Source: Methylocystis sp. IM3
Lineage (GTDB): Bacteria > Pseudomonadota > Alphaproteobacteria > Rhizobiales > Beijerinckiaceae
Direction of reading: 5' to 3'
Assembly (NCBI RefSeq): GCF_038070105.1
Contig: NZ_JBBPBZ010000001.1
Coordinates: forward strand, 248,001-312,000
DNA length: 64,000 nt
Part shown: piece after piece, positions 44,981 through 53,903 of the stretch
How the letters are laid out: every line of letters starts with the position of its first letter
How positions within the stretch are numbered: the stretch's first letter is position 1
Made by a program: the position numbers and the translations under genes
Notes under the pieces: model-generated
The model's input: only the letters and a program-made list of their open reading frames with translations
What the model was told of the DNA's origin: nothing
Databases searched by the model: none

Positions 44981-46267
44981 CTACTGGGCCGCGAGCTTGA
45001 TCTCCGGATAGGTGCAATGTTCCTTGCTGTTCTCATCCACATGCAGATGCGACGGCGGCTCGATGAATCGGATGCCGAGCGTCGGCCAGACATCGACCAT
45101 CGCCTCGACGAGATGCGCAATGTGCTCCTGCGTGTGGCGTGGGGTCGGCGTGATGCGCAGGCGCTCCGAGCCCTTGGCGACCGTCGGATAGTTGATCGGC
45201 TGAATGTAGATGTTGTGGCGCGTCAGCAGCAGATCGCTCGCGGCCTTGCACAGTTCCGCGTCGCGCACCATCACCGGCACGATATGAGAGCCGTTCTCGA
45301 GCACCGGCAGGCCGGCGGCGGCGAGCGCATGTTTGGTGATATGCGCGGCGCGCTGATGGGCGGCGCGCAGGTCGGGACGGCGTTTCAGCAGCCGCACCGC
45401 AGCGCAGGCGGCGGCGGCCACCGGCGGCGGAAGAGCGGTCGAGAAAATGAAGGCGCCCGCATAGGAGCGGATCGCATCGATCACCACGGCGTCGCCCGCG
45501 ACATAGCCGCCCATGGCCCCGAAACCCTTGGCGAGCGTGCCCTCGATCACGTCGATCCGGTCCATGACGCCTTCGCGCTCGCAGATGCCGCCGCCACGCG
45601 CGCCATACATGCCGACCGCATGGACCTCGTCCACATAGGTCATGGCGCCGTAACGCTCGGCCAGCGCCGCGATCTCCTTGACCGGGGCGATGTTGCCGTT
45701 CATCGAATAGAGGCTCTCGAAGACGATCAGTTTCGGCCGGTCGCCGGCTTCGATCAAAAGCTCTTCGAGATGGGCGAGGTCGTTGTGACGGAAGATTTTC
45801 CGCTCCGCGCGCGAACGCTTCACGCCCTCGATCATCGAATTGTGATTTGAGGCGTCGGAAAGGATGAGGCCATTCGGCAGCAGATCGGCGATGGTCGAGA
45901 TCGCCGCGAGATTGGAGATCCAGCCCGAGGTGAAGACGAGAGCCGCCTCCTTGCCGCGCAGATCGGCAAGCTCGCGCTCGAGTTCGACAATGGCGTGGCT
46001 GGTGCCGGAAATATTGCGCGTGCCACCGGCGCCGGCGCCGACCTTGCTCGCGGTCTCGACCATGGCCGTGACCGCCTCGGGGTGCTGGCCCATGCCGAGA
46101 TAGTCGTTGGAGCACCAGACGGTCACGTCCTGGACAGAGCCGTCGTCGCGATGCCAGCGGGCGAAGGGGAAGCTGTCGACTTCGCGCTCGAGGTGGACGA
46201 AGACGCGGTAACGGCGCTCGTCCTTCAGACGGGAGACGGCCGCCTCGAAATATCGCCGATGTAGCAT
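44981..46267 (-). CDS. hemA: 5-aminolevulinate synthase
   Basis: 428 residues, slightly longer than the usual 400-410 because of a C-terminal tail. Condenses glycine and succinyl-CoA to 5-aminolevulinate with PLP, the committed step of heme, bacteriochlorophyll and corrinoid precursors in alphaproteobacteria. [54 protein letters not shown] (PLP ring Asp) and [13 protein letters not shown] with the Schiff-base Lys247 are all present. The gene lies upstream of the sigma/globin operon on the same strand. Confidence 0.95.
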   Translation of the reverse strand: MLHRRYFEAAVSRLKDERRYRVFVHLEREVDSFPFARWHRDDGSVQDVTVWCSNDYLGMGQHPEAVTAMVETASKVGAGAGGTRNISGTSHAIVELERELADLRGKEAALVFTSGWISNLAAISTIADLLPNGLILSDASNHNSMIEGVKRSRAERKIFRHNDLAHLEELLIEAGDRPKLIVFESLYSMNGNIAPVKEIAALAERYGAMTYVDEVHAVGMYGARGGGICEREGVMDRIDVIEGTLAKGFGAMGGYVAGDAVVIDAIRSYAGAFIFSTALPPPVAAAACAAVRLLKRRPDLRAAHQRAAHITKHALAAAGLPVLENGSHIVPVMVRDAELCKAASDLLLTRHNIYIQPINYPTVAKGSERLRITPTPRHTQEHIAHLVEAMVDVWPTLGIRFIEPPSHLHVDENSKEHCTYPEIKLAAQ

Positions 46268-46470
46268 CTCTGTGTCCCTCGATTTTCTCGCTCATGCGCA
46301 TCCGACAATCAGGATAAGGGCGGGGGCGCGACAAACGCCGCGCCCCCTTTGTCGCGCCATCGAGAGGTATTTGGGGGTCGATGGCGCGATTCTTGATCAT
46401 CGACATTAGATGCTAAGTCCACATCGATTTTCGAGGCGCATGAAGTCGAGGATTGGCCGTAGCTTCTGAG

Positions 46471-46722
46471 CTATGGCGTTGCGAACAAAAACGCTGCGGG
46501 GCCAGCCAATCCGGCAAGCACGAAAAGAAGTCCTCGCAGGTCTTGATTCGCGATTGGAATTAATGCTTGTCCGTCTTGGTGATGCGTTTTGACATCCTGT
46601 GTGGAGGACAAGACGGTCGATGTATGCAGGTGGCGACGCTCAGCGAATTCGTGCCGAGGCGAAGCGGCCGCAAGTTGCGCTGTAGTGGATAGGATCAGCA
46701 GCGTAAGAAGAAGATGTTTCAT
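46471..46722 (-). CDS. Small secreted or membrane protein, unknown
   Basis: 83 residues from the ATG at 46722, behind AAAGGAGAC. Signal peptide KHLLLTLLILSTTAQLAAAS, a His-rich soluble part (HEFAERRHLHTSTV, KTHHQDGQ) and a C-terminal hydrophobic helix LRGLLFVLAGLAGPAAFLF. The His content might mean metal binding. No family recognised. Confidence 0.55.
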   Translation of the reverse strand: MKHLLLTLLILSTTAQLAAASPRHEFAERRHLHTSTVLSSTQDVKTHHQDGQALIPIANQDLRGLLFVLAGLAGPAAFLFATP

Positions 46723-47038
46723 CGATGTGTCTCCTTTGACGGATCGAGCGACTGAAGGCATCGTCAATTCCGTTACAGAGTTTCCTGCCACGTCCCGCTC
46801 GACTGACGCCTTTGCGTTAGCGTGAGCCTCTAAAATCACAACGTGGTCACTTATCCAGCATGCATGATCATCTTTCTCGTGACGTCGCCTGTTAGATGCA
46901 TCTGCATAGGAGGTTCTTACCCCCGACCAACAAGTTTTTTTAGCCGGCTCGCGCCGCGCTGATTCTCTGGCCTCTTCCGCGACGCAGCCCGCGCGCGGCG
47001 CTGCAAAAATGGCCTGCGCGAGACGCCGTAGCTCCGCG
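46723..47038. other. Stretch without a supported gene
   Basis: About 315 bases between the MFS stop and the small secreted gene. Contains the latter's upstream region and nothing else I can name. Confidence 0.3.
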
Positions 47039-48625
47039 TCATGGCGACTCCATGAGCTCCTCCGCGCGCAGATGCGCCGCATCCCCACGCCGCCAGAAGG
47101 CGATCATTGTCGGATGTGCGAACCAGAGGAGGACGGCCAGCAACACGAAGACGACAGCACCGACTAGAAACACGTCGTTCAACGCGAGCAGAGCTGATTG
47201 CTCACGTATGAGGTTTGCAAGCCGGCGCATCACCGTCGAGGAGCTGAGGCCAGCACCTTCAAGTTTTGCAGTCGTTTGCGCGAAAAGATCCAGTGACGCG
47301 AACCGCCGCCCACCGAGGTGATCGGCAAGATCGAGCTGGTGGAACGGCAACCGGCGGAACTGCACAACAGCGAGCAACGAGATGCCGTAAGAGCCCGCCA
47401 CGGTGCGCAGCAACGCCAGTTCCTCGGCGGCGCGAATAAGTTTCGCTCCAGAGAGCCCGTGCATGGCCAGGCTCGCAAGCGGGGCAAAGAAGAGGGCAAT
47501 GAAAAAGCCGAAGATCAGCATCGGCCAGAAGAGCTGGTCGAACCAGGCAAGTCGGTCGAACAGCCCCAACCAAGTAAGTGTCCCAGCGAGACCGACAAAA
47601 TCGAAGAAGCTGATCAGGCGCACGTCGACCGTTTTGTTGAGTTCATGGAGAACGGCGACCGCCGGCCCTGCGACGACAAACATCGATAGGTAAACCATTC
47701 CCGCAAGGGATGCGGTATAGCCCATGAGCAGCTGCAGCTGAAAGACGAATACCGACAATAGCCCCTGGATGATCAGGAATCCGAAAACGGAGCAGAAGGT
47801 CGCAATCGCATAGTTGCGATTCCCGAACAAGCGCAAGTCAAGCACGGGATTGCGCTCGCCGAGCTCCCATATCACAAATGCCGGCACCGCGATTTCAACA
47901 GCGATTAGCGCCGTCACAAGGATCGGCGAGGCGAACCAGTCAAAATCGTTACCCATGTTAAACACCGTCTGAGCGCCGTAGACGATGACGGTAAGCAGGG
48001 CGACGCCTACGAAGTCGAAGCGCACGATCCTCACATTGAAACCACGGCCATAGAGCAGCGCGCCCACAAGGGCGGCCACAAGCACGCCGACGACAACGTC
48101 GGTGTAAAACAACCAGCGCCAACCTAAAAATTCGGCGTACCATCCACCGAGAAACACGCCGATCGTTAAGGGCGTCATGCTCAATACCCCCCACAATCCG
48201 ACGGCCCAGGTGCGCCGGCGCTCGGGAAACTCTTTAAGCGTCAGCGATTGTGCGAGCGGGAGGGTCACACCGCCTACGAAGCCAAGCGCAATGCGGGCCG
48301 GCAGAAACATCCAAAGGGTTTCGCTCGCCGCACAAACCGATGCGGCGCAGGCGTAAAGGACGAACGCCACGACATAGACGCGATAGTCGCCGAAGCGGCC
48401 CGAGAACCAACGCGCAAACGGCAGCCCAAGCGCCAGGCCAACCATATGGTCGGTCGTCCCCCACGTGCCGAAACTCGGGGTGACGCCGCCGAGACTGCCG
48501 GCGACATAGGGAACGGTTATCGTGTAACCGGGGACGTTGGAGAGGACAACAATCGTACCAAGCGCTAGCGTGGCGGTGAACAGCCACAGACGCCAGCCGC
48601 GTAATGGCCTGTTGTCAACGACCAT
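47039..48625 (-). CDS. DHA2-family MFS drug exporter (EmrB/QacA-like, 14 helices)
   Basis: 528 residues from the ATG at 48625 (MVVDNRPLRGWRLWLF). Proton-driven efflux in the inner membrane. Seen: FARWFSGRFGDYRVYVVAFV (motif A-like loop), PARIALGFVGGVTLPLAQSL (motif B with Arg), WGVLSMTPLTIGVFLGGW (motif C-like). No EmrA-type adaptor gene is beside it. Divergent from a LysR gene at 48813, which probably controls it. Confidence 0.88.
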   Translation of the reverse strand: MVVDNRPLRGWRLWLFTATLALGTIVVLSNVPGYTITVPYVAGSLGGVTPSFGTWGTTDHMVGLALGLPFARWFSGRFGDYRVYVVAFVLYACAASVCAASETLWMFLPARIALGFVGGVTLPLAQSLTLKEFPERRRTWAVGLWGVLSMTPLTIGVFLGGWYAEFLGWRWLFYTDVVVGVLVAALVGALLYGRGFNVRIVRFDFVGVALLTVIVYGAQTVFNMGNDFDWFASPILVTALIAVEIAVPAFVIWELGERNPVLDLRLFGNRNYAIATFCSVFGFLIIQGLLSVFVFQLQLLMGYTASLAGMVYLSMFVVAGPAVAVLHELNKTVDVRLISFFDFVGLAGTLTWLGLFDRLAWFDQLFWPMLIFGFFIALFFAPLASLAMHGLSGAKLIRAAEELALLRTVAGSYGISLLAVVQFRRLPFHQLDLADHLGGRRFASLDLFAQTTAKLEGAGLSSSTVMRRLANLIREQSALLALNDVFLVGAVVFVLLAVLLWFAHPTMIAFWRRGDAAHLRAEELMESP

Positions 48626-48746
48626 GGTGCGTTCCAAGACCGGCGCGCTCGGGAAATGGCGACTGATGGGACAACAATCTCTGCAGCATGGCGCTCGCAC
48701 GAACAGTTTCGGCCTCCGCAAGGGGCGCCGGTCGGAAACAGGTTCG

Positions 48747-48771
48747 CATTTGATTTACGAACAGACAAATG
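48747..48771. promoter_or_regulatory. Dyad CATTTG-N13-CAAATG, candidate LysR operator
   Basis: Perfect 6-bp arms in an AT-richer part of the 187-bp gap between the MFS pump (start 48625) and the LysR gene (start 48813), about 40 bases from the LysR ATG. Typical LysR activation-site geometry. Predicted from sequence only. Confidence 0.5.
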
Positions 48772-48812
48772 TGTTTTATTGATTTTAATATCGAACTTTT
48801 TCATACTAACTC

Positions 48813-49724
48813 ATGGACATCAACCTTGCTCGGACCTTTCTGGTAGTGGCTGAAAGCGGAAGCTTCATTGCGGCCGCAGAGCGCCTGCACCTGACCCAAA
48901 CCGCCGTCAGCGCTCGAATTCGAGCGCTGGAAATGGAACTCGACCGGGTGCTTTTCATTCGAAACAAGGCAGGCGCCCGGCTGACGCCAGCTGGTGAACG
49001 CTTCAAGCGCTATGCCGAGACGCTTGTGCAGATATGGGAGAGGGCCCGGCAACAGGTCGCTCTTCCCGCCAACAAAGCCGACAAAATCACCCTTGGAGGC
49101 GAACTGAGCCTTTGGCATCCGTTACTTGCGGATTGGCTAATTTGGATGCGCCTGGAGTGTCCTGACATCGCGGTCCGAGCGGAAGTCGACGCTGCGACGC
49201 GCCTCGTCGAACGAGTCGAAGAGGGATCTCTAGACTTGGCGGTCGTCTATAGCCCGCCTCAGCGGTCTGGCCTCGTTTGCGAGTTGCTCATGGAAGAAAA
49301 ACTCGTCCAGGTGACGAGTTCGCCTGACGGAAGCGTCGATCCAAGCAGTTACATTTTCGTAGATTGGGGCAACGCCTTCCAAGCTAATCATCAGGCGGCC
49401 TTCCCTGAGCTTGGCAGTCCCGCTACGTCGATCTCGCTTGGGCCCCTTGCTTTGACCTTCCTCCTGTCGGTCGGCGGTTCTGGCTACTTCCGCATTGGCA
49501 CGGCGCAACCCTTCATCGACGATGGACGATTGCGTCGGGTGCGAGGAGCTCCTGAATTCTCCTACTCCACTCACGCCGTCTACGCCGCCGGCCGAGCCGA
49601 TGAGGCGCTTGCGCGCGTCAGAGAAGGCCTGAGATTCGCGGCCTCCGGCCGCGAAAAGCCAAGCCTCTCGACAGTCATTGAATCACGGAAACGCCTAAAC
49701 AAACGATCCACCGCGTCCCGATAG
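48813..49724 (+). CDS. LysR-family transcriptional regulator
   Basis: 303 residues. HTH domain DINLARTFLVVAESGSFIAA, then RLHLTQTAVSARIRALEMEL, and a periplasmic-binding-type effector domain (about 90-290). Divergent from the MFS pump, so the likely target is that pump and itself. Ligand unknown. Its C-terminal 15 residues are basic. Confidence 0.9.
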   Translation: MDINLARTFLVVAESGSFIAAAERLHLTQTAVSARIRALEMELDRVLFIRNKAGARLTPAGERFKRYAETLVQIWERARQQVALPANKADKITLGGELSLWHPLLADWLIWMRLECPDIAVRAEVDAATRLVERVEEGSLDLAVVYSPPQRSGLVCELLMEEKLVQVTSSPDGSVDPSSYIFVDWGNAFQANHQAAFPELGSPATSISLGPLALTFLLSVGGSGYFRIGTAQPFIDDGRLRRVRGAPEFSYSTHAVYAAGRADEALARVREGLRFAASGREKPSLSTVIESRKRLNKRSTASR

Positions 49725-49811
49725 CGCGCAAGGCGGCGACGATGGCCGGCAGCAGAACGCCCAAATCCTCTGCGCTCGCGTTTCCGCTGAAGTCCCCGCT
49801 TCAAATGCCGC

Positions 49812-49840
49812 TTGACCAAATTACATAGGTGTCCTATGTA
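49812..49840 (+). promoter_or_regulatory. Promoter with embedded perfect operator (MarR autoregulation)
   Basis: -35 TTGACC (49812-49817), 17-base spacer, -10 TATGTA (49835-49840). The operator TACATAGG-TGT-CCTATGTA (49822-49840) is a perfect palindrome with 8-base arms and it covers the spacer and the -10. Transcription should begin near 49847, which is the A of the MarR ATG, so the mRNA may be leaderless. Very likely the MarR protein's own site. Confidence 0.75.
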
Positions 49841-49846
49841 TGTGGC

Positions 49847-50605
49847 ATGACCTGCGTTCCGTCAGATCCCGACTTGACCCGCCGGATTCGCGATGGCCTC
49901 GATCGCATTTGCGCCGTTATGCGCGCGGATCAATGGGCGATCGCAGGGACGGCTGGGCTTAATCCGACGCAGTCGCATGTTCTGATTTTTATAGCCGGCC
50001 GAGCGGAAAAAGGCGTACGCGTCGGCGCGATCGCCGCGCAGCTTGGCGTGTCTCAGCCTACGGCGACGGACTCGATCGCGGCGCTGGTTCGCAAAGGCTT
50101 GCTGACAAAGACGTCTGACCCAGAAGATGCTCGTGCCGTAACCATGCGCATCACCCAAGCCGGACGCGACATCGTGCGCGGGATCGGTCTCGTCGTAACC
50201 GCGACCGAGCGCGCCCTTGAAACATTGTCAAATCAGGAACAAACCGAGTTACTGCAACTGGTCATCAAAACGATCCGCGCGCTTCAAATCGCCGGGGCTC
50301 TTTCGCCGCAACGCATGTGCGTCACCTGCCGATATTTCCGTCCCAATGTGCATAAAGAACCGACGGCGCCCCACCATTGCGATTATGTCGGAGCGGCTTT
50401 CGGACCTCAGAGTCTGCGTCTCGATTGCCGCGACCATGATGCATCATCTCTATCCGACGCAGAGGTTCTCTGGAGAAGCTACACGACAACGCTCCCAGAA
50501 CTTAGCACAGGATATGACGCAATGGATTTTGCGTCTGGCTCAAATATTCAGCCGCTCGAAGAGAGTCGCCTTTCCTCAACAGGCGACGCACGCAAGAAGG
50601 AGTGA
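49847..50605 (+). CDS. MarR-family regulator with C-terminal Cys/His domain
   Basis: 252 residues from ATG 49847; a GTG at 49829 lies inside the operator. Winged helix about 25-145 (VGAIAAQLGVSQPTATDSIA, LVRKGLLTKTSDPEDARAVT). An extra C-terminal segment holds CVTCRYFRP (Cys158, Cys161), HHCDY (His176, His177, Cys178) and LDCRDH (Cys194, His197), which looks like a metal or redox-sensing site not found in ordinary MarR proteins (about 150 residues). Cotranscribed with a CPVC thioredoxin-fold protein. Confidence 0.88.
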   Translation: MTCVPSDPDLTRRIRDGLDRICAVMRADQWAIAGTAGLNPTQSHVLIFIAGRAEKGVRVGAIAAQLGVSQPTATDSIAALVRKGLLTKTSDPEDARAVTMRITQAGRDIVRGIGLVVTATERALETLSNQEQTELLQLVIKTIRALQIAGALSPQRMCVTCRYFRPNVHKEPTAPHHCDYVGAAFGPQSLRLDCRDHDASSLSDAEVLWRSYTTTLPELSTGYDAMDFASGSNIQPLEESRLSSTGDARKKE

Positions 50606-50611
50606 AGTGCT

Positions 50612-50848
50612 ATGACCCGCAAAGCGATTTTCTATCACGCTGGCTGCCCAGTCTGCGTCGACGCGGAGCGTCAGTTCGCCGAGAAACTCGATCCGAATCA
50701 ATACAAGATTGAGATCGTTCACCTCGGCCAAACGAAAAATCGGATAGCCGAGGCGGAAGCGGCGGGCGTGAAGTCAGTTCCAGCCTTCGTCATCGACGGT
50801 CAGGCGTATCACATCAATTTCGGAGCCGATCTGGCCGCCCTTAAATAA
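50612..50848 (+). CDS. Small thioredoxin/glutaredoxin-fold protein (CPVC)
   Basis: 78 residues. FYHAGCPVCVDAERQFAEKL has the active-site CPVC; VKSVPAFVIDGQAYHINFGA has the cis-Pro. A minimal thioredoxin fold. Six bases after the MarR gene, with AAGGAGTGAAG as ribosome site. With the Cys-rich MarR, this suggests a thiol or metal stress response. Confidence 0.82.
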   Translation: MTRKAIFYHAGCPVCVDAERQFAEKLDPNQYKIEIVHLGQTKNRIAEAEAAGVKSVPAFVIDGQAYHINFGADLAALK

Positions 50849-51001
50849 AGTGAGCGTCCCTACTGCGCGCGGGCCTCGCTTAATGGCCCGCGTTGCAATA
50901 AACCTGAAAGCAACGACATTGACTGCAGTGGAGAATCTAGCGCGATGGGAGGCGATTACACGGAGCCTGTCCTCCGTTAAAATCCTTACCGGGGTTAGGC
51001 C

Positions 51002-52792
51002 GTGAATATATCAGTTCGCATTTTCACAGTGACGCTATTCGCATTGCTTCCTACTCTCGCTGTGCAGGGGATAAACGAAATTTTGCGAAACAACGCGCGA
51101 GAGCAGGAGATTCGCGCCTCGGCCCTGTCGACAGCCGAACATCGAAACGCCGAGCTAGATGGAATTGTGAACGGCATCGAACGCCTATTGGGAGCCGTCG
51201 CTGAACTACCGATCTCCAAATCGGAAAACCCTGCAGAGTGTACGGAAACCCTCGGAGAACTTGCCAGGCAGTATCGAAAAGATCTGGTGCTCGCCGTCGC
51301 CGACCGCGACGGCGCGATCCTGTGCGCCAGCGTACCCGGCTTTTCGGGAGCTATGATCGGCGATCGCAGCTTTTTTGCCGAGGCGCTGAAATCGGGAACG
51401 TTTTCAACCGGCGATTTCACCATAAGCCGAATCAACAATGAAAAGACGATCCCGTTCGCCTATCCGATTCGGAATGACAAAGCCGAAACGATAGCGATCG
51501 CTGTCGCCTATCTCAGCTTGGACTGGCTCGCCGGTAATTTGCGTCGGGTTCCATTCCAACCCGGCGAGTCCCTTTTAATCACGGATCGGCACGGGACAAT
51601 CTTGGCCGAGCTGCCCAACAGCGCCGGCCGCGTCGGAAAGAACGCGACTCCCGAACAGCTGGCGATGATCCGCGCCGATTCGCCCGCAACCGCGGAGCTA
51701 AAGGACGAGCACGGCAAAGATGTCATTTACGGCTATGTTCCCATCACGGTGCCGCCGCCGGATCTCTACATCCTTTTTGGAGTCGATCGCGAGCACGCAT
51801 TTGCCCCGCTCTACGCCGAACAATGGCGGAGCTTTGCGCTTGGCCTCCTGAGCCTTAGCGCCGCCTTGGCGCTCGCGTGGGTGGTAGGCGCGAACGCCAT
51901 CCGACGGCCCATCGAGAGGCTGCTAAAGGTGATCAGAGGGTGGCAGCGGGATGATTACCAAGTCTATGTCCCGCGAGCCCTCGAAGCCCCCGAGTTCCGC
52001 GAGCTCGGCGAGTCGTTTAACCAGCTGATGAATGCCCTACACGCGCACGAGAAAGAACTCTCCGACGCCAATCGATTTAAGGGCTTGATCCTTGCTATCG
52101 CCGGGCACGACTTGAGACAGCCGCTGCAGATACTCATGGCTGTGTCCAGGTTACGCAGCCGGGCGCAGGATAAGGAGGACGAAAATCGATATTTGGCGGC
52201 GGCTGACGAAGCGGTCGAACGCCTGAACAGCCAGCTTGAGGCCCTGGTTACCGCGACGCGGCTCGACGAAGGGCCTCGCGAGCGCCAACCAGTCTCGATC
52301 GGACCCTTGCTCCGATCTGTCGTGGATCAGTGGGCCTCGAAGGCTGATCAGAAAGGCCTAAGAATTCGGTTACGGTCATGCGAAGCGGACGTCTTAAGCG
52401 ACCCTGTTCTTCTTGAGGCGATCATCCGCAATCTGATTGGCAACGCGATCAACTACACGGTTAAAGGCGGAATTTTAATCTCCTGCCGACGACGCACCGG
52501 CCGCGTTTGGATCGAGATTTACGACACCGGGATCGGAATTCCAAAGGATAAAATCGAGACGGTATTCGGAAAATTCCGCCGCCTAAATTCCGACACCAGC
52601 GGCCTCGGTCTTGGTCTGTGGATCGCGAGAATTGCGGCTGATACGCTCGGCCACGAGCTATCCGCTTGCTCCGTTCCTGATCACGGGTCGCGCTTCAGGG
52701 TCGAGGCGCCGCTCGCGTCTTCTAACATCGTAATTCAGTCCTTTCCGGGAGAGCCTGCTAGTCGCACGCACTCGCATGGCGGAAAAGCCTGA
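51002..52792 (+). CDS. Sensor histidine kinase with periplasmic dCache-like domain
   Basis: 596 residues from GTG 51002. TM1 (ISVRIFTVTLFALLPTLAVQ), periplasmic sensor about 30-275 of the dCache type (FSGAMIGDRSFFAEALKSGT, TISRINNEKTIPFAYPIRND), TM2 about 278-298, HAMP, HisKA with LAIAGHDLRQPLQILMAV (phospho-His), HATPase with RNLIGNAINYTVKGG (N), YDTGIGIPKDKIETVFGKF (G1/F) and GLGLGLWIARIAAD (G2). No response regulator is adjacent, so it is an orphan kinase. Confidence 0.9.
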   Translation: MNISVRIFTVTLFALLPTLAVQGINEILRNNAREQEIRASALSTAEHRNAELDGIVNGIERLLGAVAELPISKSENPAECTETLGELARQYRKDLVLAVADRDGAILCASVPGFSGAMIGDRSFFAEALKSGTFSTGDFTISRINNEKTIPFAYPIRNDKAETIAIAVAYLSLDWLAGNLRRVPFQPGESLLITDRHGTILAELPNSAGRVGKNATPEQLAMIRADSPATAELKDEHGKDVIYGYVPITVPPPDLYILFGVDREHAFAPLYAEQWRSFALGLLSLSAALALAWVVGANAIRRPIERLLKVIRGWQRDDYQVYVPRALEAPEFRELGESFNQLMNALHAHEKELSDANRFKGLILAIAGHDLRQPLQILMAVSRLRSRAQDKEDENRYLAAADEAVERLNSQLEALVTATRLDEGPRERQPVSIGPLLRSVVDQWASKADQKGLRIRLRSCEADVLSDPVLLEAIIRNLIGNAINYTVKGGILISCRRRTGRVWIEIYDTGIGIPKDKIETVFGKFRRLNSDTSGLGLGLWIARIAADTLGHELSACSVPDHGSRFRVEAPLASSNIVIQSFPGEPASRTHSHGGKA

Positions 52793-53231
52793 AGTAACTT
52801 TCAACCTTTTCTCGTAGGGGCTCCCTAAGGCAAGGGCTTGCGGGAAGCGTCGATCAACGTGTCAATCATTTTTTCTTGTCACGACCGCGAGCCGATCAAG
52901 CCGGCATCTAGCTCGTCTAAGGCCGATACTCGACGACGCAACAATTACGCATCTGCCATCGAAGCACCGCCTGGCTTGCACTTCTCGATCGTCGGCAGGT
53001 TTCCAAGAGCTATCGTCGCGCCGATGAGTAGGGCGAAGCAGGATTCGTTAAAAAACATATCCTGGCATCATAAACTAAGATCCTCGTGGATCGATGATCT
53101 TCCATAAATCTCCAATATAATTTTGCCAGTCGCAACCTCCGTTCCCGTCGTTCGAGACGTGAATAGGGACGAGGGTTTGCAGGTAAAGCAAGCCAAATTC
53201 GTGTTTGGCCGCGAAGCACACAGGCATTCAA
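52793..53231. other. Gap between kinase and carbonic anhydrase
   Basis: About 440 bases. A short plus-strand frame 52838-53107 has no family. The part just before 53232 is AT-richer (ATAAATCTCCAATATAATTTT at 53104-53124, written across its length) and is a likely promoter of the carbonic anhydrase gene. Confidence 0.3.
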
Positions 53232-53888
53232 ATGAAATCGCACGAGAAGCTTCTCCTTGAAAACAAGGCTTGGGCCGAAGAGAAGAAGCGCCATAAGCCC
53301 GAGTTTTTCGAAAAGCTGGTACACGGACAGCAGCCCGAATTCCTTTGGATCGGTTGCGCCGACAGCCGCGTCCCGGCGGATATCATCGTCAACGCCGATC
53401 CCGGCCTGATTTTCGCGCACCGCAATATCGCCAATCAAGTCATCGCGACGGATCTTAATTGCCTCAGCGTCGTGCAATATGCTGTTCAGATTTTAAAAGT
53501 GAAACACATCATCGTGTGCGGCCATTACAATTGTGGCGGCGTGAAAGCGGCGTTGTCGCGCCAGCAATCGGGTTTCACGCTGCTGAACAAATGGCTGGCA
53601 CATGTGAAAAATGTTTATCGCTTGCATCGCGGTGAGCTCGACGCGATTAATTGCGTCGACGCCAAGACCAACCGGCTCGTCGAGCTTAACGTCATCGAGC
53701 AGGTTAACAACCTCGTCTTTTCGTCGCTCGTTCAAGACGAATGGCGAAGCGAGCAACGCCCCATGGTTCATGGGTGGGTCTATGCGCTCGATGACGGGCT
53801 TTTGAAACAGCTCATCTCGCTGGGGCCAGAGAGCGAAATAGACGCAATCTACCGATGGGATGATGAACCCGCACAGCCAGCGCACTAA
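53232..53888 (+). CDS. Beta-class carbonic anhydrase
   Basis: 218 residues from ATG 53232. Interconverts CO2 and bicarbonate. Zinc ligands and the Asp-Arg pair: Cys42, Asp44, Arg46 in GCADSRVP, His98 and Cys101 in GHYNCGGV. Plant/E. coli Can-type length. Followed after 15 bases by a SulP transporter, which strongly suggests bicarbonate or CO2 handling. The frame is open to 53205 without support. Confidence 0.93.
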   Translation: MKSHEKLLLENKAWAEEKKRHKPEFFEKLVHGQQPEFLWIGCADSRVPADIIVNADPGLIFAHRNIANQVIATDLNCLSVVQYAVQILKVKHIIVCGHYNCGGVKAALSRQQSGFTLLNKWLAHVKNVYRLHRGELDAINCVDAKTNRLVELNVIEQVNNLVFSSLVQDEWRSEQRPMVHGWVYALDDGLLKQLISLGPESEIDAIYRWDDEPAQPAH

Positions 53889-53903
53889 ACGATCAAACAG
53901 GAG

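Noticed and set aside
45033..46406. A 457-codon open frame on the minus strand over hemA
   Set aside because: Shifted-frame shadow of hemA, Arg-rich and without family features.
46380..46410. FNR/FixK box upstream of hemA (TTGATCATCGACAT)
   Set aside because: Only the left half matches TTGAT-N4-ATCAA; the right half is GACAT. Not reported as a site.
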